A stretch of 5,382 bases of DNA, from contig CANRHT010000247.1 in NCBI GenBank assembly GCA_947630465.1, positions 1-5,382 of the forward strand. The letters are read 5' to 3'. The position numbers and the translations under genes were made by a program. This DNA is from an uncultured Pseudomonadaceae bacterium (GTDB lineage Bacteria; Pseudomonadota; Gammaproteobacteria; Pseudomonadales; Pseudomonadaceae). Shown piece after piece: positions 1 to 4,351 of this stretch. The notes below the pieces were generated by a model. That model saw only the letters and a program-made list of their open reading frames with translations, did no database searches and was not told the origin of the DNA. Position 1 is the stretch's first letter; every line of letters begins with the position of its first letter.

Positions 1-223
1 GATTAACATCTACCATGATTCCTAATATATCTCGTACTTTGTTTGGTATATCTTCAAGTAGTTTTTTAGCATTATCGATGCCTTTGATTTCGCCATCATC
101 ATCAACACCTATATAAAGCTTTCCACCATCAGTATTGCCAAATGCACTGAGCCATTTGATATACTCATCTCTCCAAGTTTGTTTAAATTCTATGTTTTGT
201 GATTCGTTAATTTGTAGTTTCAT
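1..223 (-). CDS. AlbA_2 (Schlafen-like) domain protein, N-terminal part only
   Basis: The first 74 codons of a gene that runs off the left edge. The peptide begins MKLQINESQNIEFKQTW and continues with AFGNTDGGKLYIGVDDDG (about residues 27-44), the characteristic pattern of the AlbA_2 domain: E-x-x-x-IEFK, then N-x-x-GG-x-L-x-IGV-x-DDG. Proteins with this domain are usually about 400-500 aa, often with a C-terminal ATP-binding or winged-helix region, and have been annotated as putative transcriptional regulators or ATP-binding proteins; related Schlafen domains act on RNA. Whether this one binds DNA or RNA, or has nuclease activity, cannot be told from the part in view. The ATG at 223 is the only good start: an in-frame stop lies 11 codons upstream. 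GGATGG lies 6 bases before it, a weak ribosome binding site. It begins 19 bases after the NTPase stop, so it belongs to the same operon. GC on one sampled line is about 35%, close to hsdM rather than to the NTPase gene. Confidence 0.85.
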   Translation of the reverse strand, partial: MKLQINESQNIEFKQTWRDEYIKWLSAFGNTDGGKLYIGVDDDGEIKGIDNAKKLLEDIPNKVRDILGIMVDVN

Positions 224-242
224 ACTAAGCCATCCATAATGT

Positions 243-1898
243 TTATTCTTCTTTTAAATATTCTAAAATTTTTTTCATTTTTACTTGTTGATCTTTATTG
301 CCATTTTGGTTTATTCTTTTGATTACATTTAATAACTTGTTTCTGAAAATTTTAAAATTTCCATGTCTAGAAATTGAATTAACTAAAAAAGTTAAACTAT
401 CATCTACAAAATTCATATCTTGATAAAAATATTGCTCTATATCATTTTCATTTACCTGTGCCAACAAATCAGGTTCTTCTCCCCAACTACTCTTTCTAAT
501 AGGATTAAGCATTAAGTTTGTAATACTTTCTAGCGAAGATATTTTTTCATTTTTCATATTCTTTTCAAAATCATTGTAATAATCATTCAGTGCAATATCA
601 AAATTTTTAATATTACTAATTGTTTGATTTACCCATCTAGAATACCTATCCCCTTTAAGCTCAATATATAGATATTTTTTCAAAAGATCTATTGCAAACT
701 TTTTATACTTTTCTATATTTTCACTATCAAATTCTTCTAGTTGTTGTATGTAAAATAGAAAATTATCGGCATTGATAATTTCTGTGATATTATTTTGATT
801 AGATTCTAAAATATTAAATAAATCTTTAGTATATTGATTGTATGAATAATTCAAATCATATCTAGCTTTGTGAGTACATTTTCTAATTTGTTCTTGAATC
901 GAACTATACTTTTGTTTTTTAATTCTTTCATTAATACTTTGTTGTAAAGAATCTTTATCTACAATAGAATTTTTAATATAATCAACTACATTATAAGTAA
1001 TATCACTCATATAAAAATATCCACTGTATCCAAAGTTTATATATTTTAGTAATTGGTCGTAATCTTCGTTTTTCTCTTTATTTTTTTTATCTAAATAATT
1101 TTGCATGCTATATTTACTTAATTTTTCAAAATCTACAGATAATTTCAAAGCATTAATAGTTGATATTTCTAAAATATTTTCAACCAATTCTTTTTCTATG
1201 TCTTTAAAATCTTTTAATGATTCTTCAAAGCAAGCATAATCATTTAAAGCATTAATAACTCTTTTCATAATTCTAATATTATTAATTTTATATTTCTGAA
1301 AATATTCAAGAGGGTATGCTTTAAATGATTTTAAATTATCTTTAATCAGAGAAAACGATTCAGCGACAGTTGGCTCGTAATTAAAATCATAGTCCACAAT
1401 TTTGTCTTTGTATTTTGATAAGTCATCTTCTCTAAGTTCATCTTTGTTAAGTATCAATACAACTGTGCACTTTTTTTGTTCTTTCAATTCAGAAATCAAA
1501 CCCAATACATCTTTTAATTTTAATTTATCAGATATTCTCTCAAAATCATCAAAACATACAATAACATTTTCAAAATCTTTTTTTTCAAACCACGATAATG
1601 CAAGAGAAATATCCATACCATAGAGTTTAAATGAGCCTACTTTATCTTTTATTTTTTTTACAAATCCGTTTTGTGTATATATTTGTAAGAGTAAATCATT
1701 TTTTATTTGTTGAATAGTTTCAACACCAAATAATGAAATATAAGCAGTTTTTTTAGCTGAAAATTTTTCTTCTATTAATTGATTCCAAAAAAATGTTTTT
1801 CCAACTCCCCATTTACCATTTAGTGCTATTCCAAAAGATTGAGTTGAATTTAGTAATTCAATTAATCTATCTTGTATTGTATTAGTTGTAATTATCAA
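243..1898 (-). CDS. KAP-like P-loop NTPase with large helical C-terminal region
   Basis: This 551-aa protein carries an N-terminal P-loop ATPase module. Walker A is GKWGVGKT (residues 28-35), very near the N-terminus. YISLFGV follows at 53-59, Walker B is VIVCFDDFER (112-121) with two acidic residues, a sensor-1-like strand ends in LILNKDEL (148-155), and NNIRIMKR (206-213) sits where a sensor-2 helix is expected. This order fits KAP-like P-loop proteins of the kind found in defence loci, but the paired membrane helices of classical KAP proteins are missing, so it should be cytosolic. Residues from about 225 to 551 are predicted by eye to be mostly helical, rich in Asn, Lys, Tyr and Ile, with no motif I recognise; this part may sense or act on a partner. 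The start is TTG, set by an in-frame TAA two codons upstream and by GAGGG 7 bases away; the next in-frame Met is residue 95, past Walker A. It overlaps hsdS by TTGA. The gene is AT-richer than its neighbours (17-20% GC on two sampled lines), suggesting separate acquisition. Confidence 0.85.
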   Translation of the reverse strand: MIITTNTIQDRLIELLNSTQSFGIALNGKWGVGKTFFWNQLIEEKFSAKKTAYISLFGVETIQQIKNDLLLQIYTQNGFVKKIKDKVGSFKLYGMDISLALSWFEKKDFENVIVCFDDFERISDKLKLKDVLGLISELKEQKKCTVVLILNKDELREDDLSKYKDKIVDYDFNYEPTVAESFSLIKDNLKSFKAYPLEYFQKYKINNIRIMKRVINALNDYACFEESLKDFKDIEKELVENILEISTINALKLSVDFEKLSKYSMQNYLDKKNKEKNEDYDQLLKYINFGYSGYFYMSDITYNVVDYIKNSIVDKDSLQQSINERIKKQKYSSIQEQIRKCTHKARYDLNYSYNQYTKDLFNILESNQNNITEIINADNFLFYIQQLEEFDSENIEKYKKFAIDLLKKYLYIELKGDRYSRWVNQTISNIKNFDIALNDYYNDFEKNMKNEKISSLESITNLMLNPIRKSSWGEEPDLLAQVNENDIEQYFYQDMNFVDDSLTFLVNSISRHGNFKIFRNKLLNVIKRINQNGNKDQQVKMKKILEYLKEE

Positions 1899-3076
1899 AC
1901 CTTAACCCTCACTTCTCCAGTTAGTAGTTTTTGCATAAGTGCTTTTTTTTGCAAGTTTAGCTCTTCAAGTTCATTTTTAAGAAGATTTATCTCATCATCT
2001 GCAAGGCTTAAAACTTCGGCTATTTTTTGTTGTTCTGGGAGTGATGGAAGTTGGATTTTTAAGTGTTTAAAATCTTTTGAATACAAATGTATTATTGTAA
2101 TTCCTTGAGCATATTTTGCAATTTCCATTTTTTTGATATGAGTTAAATATTTTGATATAAACTCTCCATTAATATTATTTGTTTTCTTTCTTAAAATATT
2201 TATATCACCACCAATTAATACATTGTCTTTTTGAATTGTTGAAGCTATTGCCAAATCAATTGCCGATGTTGTTGTTGAAGCTGGGATTAAAATATCATCT
2301 ATCTTTGATTTAATTCCTTCTTTAATATTTGTTTTACTTTTAATTTCACTTATAACTTCTGAATATGTTGTATAAAGTTCTCCATATAAAATACATTCAA
2401 AAATACCGTTTTTTTCTAATTTTTCTTTTGAAAGTTCTTGACCTTTTTTAAAATCGAATAACTTATCAATCCTCACTTCTTCCCACTTATCACTAAACCC
2501 ATCAAAACGAACTTCACCGCTTAAAAGCTTTTGCATAAGGGCTTTTTTTTGTAGCTCTTTTGCTTCTAAAAGCTCGGTTTGTTTAGTGATGGCTTCGTCC
2601 CAAGTTGTCAAAATCTCGGCTATTTTTTCTTGCTCTTTTAGAGGTGGGATATCAAAAGGAATTTCAGACATATAGTTCCAATCAGCTCTTGGCATTTTTG
2701 AGCCACTTGAAACATTTGCTATTTGGTTAAATTTTTCTGTTTGTACCAAATAAAATAAAAAATCATTTTTAACTTTTTTGCCATTCATTACCCATATTTC
2801 AGATGAACAAACTCCCTCAAATTCTGCTTTCCAAAATTTCTTTAAATATGGTCTTAGTTTTCCAAATAAAATTTGTCCTTCTTCAAAACTATTTTTAATA
2901 CTTTGCTGTTCACTAGAATTTGTATAACCTAATAGTTTTCCAGTTTCTTGTGATAAATGTTCTAATTCAACACATTTTTTATTTTCATTATTACCAATAG
3001 GGTTAAATTTTTTTGATGATATAGATAAAATCTCATTTAGTTCAATTTTTTGCCAATGTTGTTTGATTTCACTCAT
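1895..3076 (-). CDS. hsdS: Type I restriction-modification specificity subunit HsdS
   Basis: HsdS picks the bipartite DNA target of the type I complex and joins two HsdM subunits. The 393-aa protein has the full tandem plan: target recognition domain 1 (about residues 8-145), conserved region 1 (147-190), recognition domain 2 (about 199-345) and conserved region 2 (347-390). The two conserved regions share KIAE and a near-identical 16-residue helix end, LQKKALMQKLLSGEVR versus LQKKALMQKLLTGEVR (the first has ELQ), which would form the coiled-coil spacer between half-sites. Recognition domain 1 ends with the typical KMPRADWNYM. I chose the ATG at 3076, which has GAGGA 8 bases upstream; the TTG at 3091 in the same frame would place the start inside that ribosome binding site. 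The gene overlaps the previous gene by 8 bases and the next by 4. The recognition domains are more AT-rich than the conserved regions, as expected for exchanged domains. The target sequence cannot be read from this. Confidence 0.96.
   Translation of the reverse strand: MSEIKQHWQKIELNEILSISSKKFNPIGNNENKKCVELEHLSQETGKLLGYTNSSEQQSIKNSFEEGQILFGKLRPYLKKFWKAEFEGVCSSEIWVMNGKKVKNDFLFYLVQTEKFNQIANVSSGSKMPRADWNYMSEIPFDIPPLKEQEKIAEILTTWDEAITKQTELLEAKELQKKALMQKLLSGEVRFDGFSDKWEEVRIDKLFDFKKGQELSKEKLEKNGIFECILYGELYTTYSEVISEIKSKTNIKEGIKSKIDDILIPASTTTSAIDLAIASTIQKDNVLIGGDINILRKKTNNINGEFISKYLTHIKKMEIAKYAQGITIIHLYSKDFKHLKIQLPSLPEQQKIAEVLSLADDEINLLKNELEELNLQKKALMQKLLTGEVRVKV
1906..1910 (-). promoter_or_regulatory. 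Ribosome binding site of the P-loop NTPase gene
   Basis: GAGGG on the minus strand, 7 bases before the TTG start at 1898 and formed by the closing E-V-R-V codons of hsdS. It supports a TTG start, since no ATG is available before Walker A. The Arg codon here is AGG, whereas the equivalent Arg in the first conserved region of hsdS is CGT. Confidence 0.65.
1929..1950 (-). repeat. hsdS conserved-region direct repeat, copy 2 (partner 2529..2550)
   Basis: This 22-base segment matches 2529..2550 at 21 of 22 positions (only 1940 versus 2540 differs) and lies exactly 600 bases from it. Both encode the QKKALMQK helix end of the HsdS conserved regions and both contain a run of eight A on the coding strand (1943-1950 and 2543-2550). 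Confidence 0.85.
2529..2550 (-). repeat. hsdS conserved-region direct repeat, copy 1 (partner 1929..1950)
   Basis: First copy in reading order of the 22-base near-identical repeat of hsdS. It closes conserved region 1. Recombination with the copy at 1929..1950 would remove 600 bp, or 200 codons, in frame and leave recognition domain 1 joined to conserved region 2. Confidence 0.85.
3066..3076 (-). repeat. 11-bp direct repeat at the mini-DinD/hsdS junction (partner 4341..4351)
   Basis: ATGAGTGAAAT on the minus strand, beginning with the hsdS ATG and containing the stop of the DinD-like gene. It is identical to 4341..4351, so the two copies bracket the rhuM and DinD-like genes. Confidence 0.6.
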
Positions 3077-3368
3077 GGTTTTTATCCTCAAGGCTTTTGT
3101 GTGACTTTTCTATCTTACTTACACTTGTCTTTGGAGTTGGTAAATCCTCTGGCATAGTTCCACCAAGTTCTTTTATAGTTTCTCTTACTTTTTTGCCTAC
3201 TTCATAGTGAGTTTGGTTGGCTTTTGTTTTACCTTGGATATTGTCTCTTTTGAGTTTTTCTTCTGTTTGAGTAATAGTAAACATAGCGGTTGCTTTATCT
3301 GTGTAGCTATCAAGTTGCTTTATCTCTTCAAATATTTGATGGTGTTGTAGTTCTAAATCTTTTTTCAT
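3069..3368 (-). CDS. Short DinD-like protein lacking the central domain
   Basis: This 99-aa protein resembles the two ends of DinD, the SOS-induced protein that in E. coli (about 274 aa) modulates RecA filaments. Residues 34-42 (QTEEKLKRD), 53-65 (THYEVGKKVRETI) and 68-79 (LGGTMPEDLPTP) match the DinD C-terminal region as I recall it. Residues 9-16 (HHQIFEEI) match the DinD N-terminus. The roughly 175 residues that normally lie between them, including the BRO-N-like domain, are absent, so this looks like an in-frame internal deletion. The protein is hydrophilic, with no signal peptide or membrane segment. The start codon overlaps the rhuM stop (TAATG). The upstream AGGG is 11 bases away, a slightly long spacing, so translation probably relies on coupling. 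The end overlaps the hsdS start by 8 bases. It could be a decaying remnant or a working minimal form; its frame and overlaps are intact, which favours the latter slightly. The homology rests on memory of the E. coli sequence. Confidence 0.8.
   Translation of the reverse strand: MKKDLELQHHQIFEEIKQLDSYTDKATAMFTITQTEEKLKRDNIQGKTKANQTHYEVGKKVRETIKELGGTMPEDLPTPKTSVSKIEKSHKSLEDKNHE
3085..3089 (-). promoter_or_regulatory. Ribosome binding site of hsdS
   Basis: GAGGA on the minus strand, 8 bases before the ATG at 3076 and inside the end of the DinD-like gene. It decides the hsdS start: the TTG at 3091 in the same frame would overlap this site and so is unlikely to be used. Confidence 0.75.
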
Positions 3369-4351
3369 TATTTTTTATACCCTAAAGATGCAACAACTTT
3401 TTCAAAGTCAATTTGCACTTTACTTTTCTCATTTATCATTTGAACTTTATACTTTTCATACTCTTCATTGGCTTTTTTTAAGGCTTGTGTGTGTGATATT
3501 TTACCTTTTGTTTGAAGCACATCAAAATCAGATAAACTTAAAAAATCATCAAGTTTTTTTATCCAATCTCTCATTTTCATAGTTTTTCTTTTTTTTGCTT
3601 GTAACTCTGCAAACTCAAGATATGTGGTTACTATTCTATTTAAAGTATCCAGTTCTTCATTATTGAGATAATTTTTAGCTATTGATGCCTCTTTTTTTGT
3701 AGGTTTACATCCACTAAAATTTGTCATTCCTATAAATGGTTTTGTACTATCTACTCTTTGATAAATTATTTCAGAAGCTGAATGCCCATGTGTAGCAAAA
3801 TGCATTTTATTTTGTATCGTTTTAAAAAACTCTTGAGATGCTTCATCGCTTGGATCATAATCTATACTAGTAGCATATATATCAAGAATTTTTTGCCAAA
3901 ATAGTTTCTCACTACTTCTTATATCTCTAATTCGTTCAAGAAGTTCATCAAAATAACTATTTTTAGCTTGTTTTAATCTTTCATCATCCATTACAAAACC
4001 TTTGATGATGTACTCTTTAATTCTTGCTGTAGCCCACTGTCTAAATCTTGTAGCAATATTTGATTTTACTCTATAACCTACAGAAATAATCATATCAAGA
4101 TTATAGTGTTCTATATCCCTTTTTACATTTCTTGTTCCCTCTTGTTGAACTATTAGGAATTTCCTAATAGTTGAATCTTTTTCAAGCTCTTTTTCATAGT
4201 ATATATTTTTAATATGCTCATTTATAGTAGCTGTTGTTACATCAAATAACTCAGATAATTGTTTTTGAGATAACCATAAAGTTTCATTTTCAAGTTTTAC
4301 TTCAAGATTTGTAGTGCCACTATCATCTTGATATATTATCATTTCACTCAT
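3368..4351 (-). CDS. rhuM: RhuM-family protein, full length
   Basis: This 327-aa protein belongs to the RhuM family, named after a Salmonella pathogenicity-island gene and often found beside type I restriction genes; its biochemical role is unknown. The N-terminal part holds a helix-turn-helix-like segment beginning TLWLSQKQLSELFDV (about residues 24-38), then the conserved TIRKF (61-65), VQQEG (68-72), HYNLDMIISVGYRV (82-95) and RFRQWAT (102-108) blocks. A histidine-rich MHFATHGHSASEII motif lies at about 183-196. The charged helical C-terminus contains YLEFAELQA (244-252). Length and motif order look normal, so I see no damage. The ATG overlaps the hsdM stop as ATGA, and AGGGAG lies 8 bases upstream. 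The gene ends in a TAATG overlap with the next gene. Placement between hsdM and hsdS suggests an M-linked accessory gene. Some RhuM relatives are fused to Fic domains; I see no Fic motif here. The family call is firm, the function is not. Confidence 0.93.
   Translation of the reverse strand: MSEMIIYQDDSGTTNLEVKLENETLWLSQKQLSELFDVTTATINEHIKNIYYEKELEKDSTIRKFLIVQQEGTRNVKRDIEHYNLDMIISVGYRVKSNIATRFRQWATARIKEYIIKGFVMDDERLKQAKNSYFDELLERIRDIRSSEKLFWQKILDIYATSIDYDPSDEASQEFFKTIQNKMHFATHGHSASEIIYQRVDSTKPFIGMTNFSGCKPTKKEASIAKNYLNNEELDTLNRIVTTYLEFAELQAKKRKTMKMRDWIKKLDDFLSLSDFDVLQTKGKISHTQALKKANEEYEKYKVQMINEKSKVQIDFEKVVASLGYKK
4148..4172. repeat. Perfect 11-bp inverted repeat with 3-base loop inside rhuM
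   Basis: The arms 4148-4158 (aactattagga) and 4162-4172 (tcctaatagtt) are exact reverse complements around a loop of 3 bases. The mRNA would fold into a short hairpin. The segment encodes rhuM residues 60-69, around TIRKFLIV, which is a conserved stretch. No run of U follows the hairpin in the sense direction, so it is not a usual intrinsic terminator. Confidence 0.75.
4341..4351 (-). repeat. 11-bp direct repeat at the hsdM/rhuM junction (partner 3066..3076)
   Basis: ATGAGTGAAAT on the minus strand, covering the rhuM start codon and the hsdM stop. The identical 11-mer covers the hsdS start at 3066..3076, 1275 bases away. Flanking bases differ on both sides, so the match is exactly 11 bp. Confidence 0.6.

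Noticed and set aside
220..237. Five-codon frame (M-D-G-L-V) ending in an overlap with the AlbA_2 start
   Set aside because: It could act as a leader for coupling, but a frame this short arises easily by chance and its own ribosome binding site is not evident.
224..242. Possible terminator or promoter in the only intergenic gap
   Set aside because: The gap is 19 bases, with no hairpin and no room for a -35/-10 pair of its own.
1402..1623. Open frame on the plus strand, 73 codons
   Set aside because: It lies antisense to the P-loop NTPase motif region, is rich in Ser and Phe as expected from the reverse of Lys/Glu/Asp codons, and has no supporting context.
1872..2108. Open frame on the plus strand, 78 codons
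   Set aside because: Antisense to the hsdS/NTPase junction; composition is that of a shadow frame and it matches nothing I recognise.
3077..3091. TTG at 3091 as the hsdS start, adding five residues
   Set aside because: It would overlap the GAGGA ribosome binding site; the ATG at 3076 has ideal spacing and matches the usual start of HsdS.
3388..3582. Open frame on the plus strand, 64 codons
   Set aside because: Antisense to the rhuM C-terminus; no homology recognised and no promoter seen.
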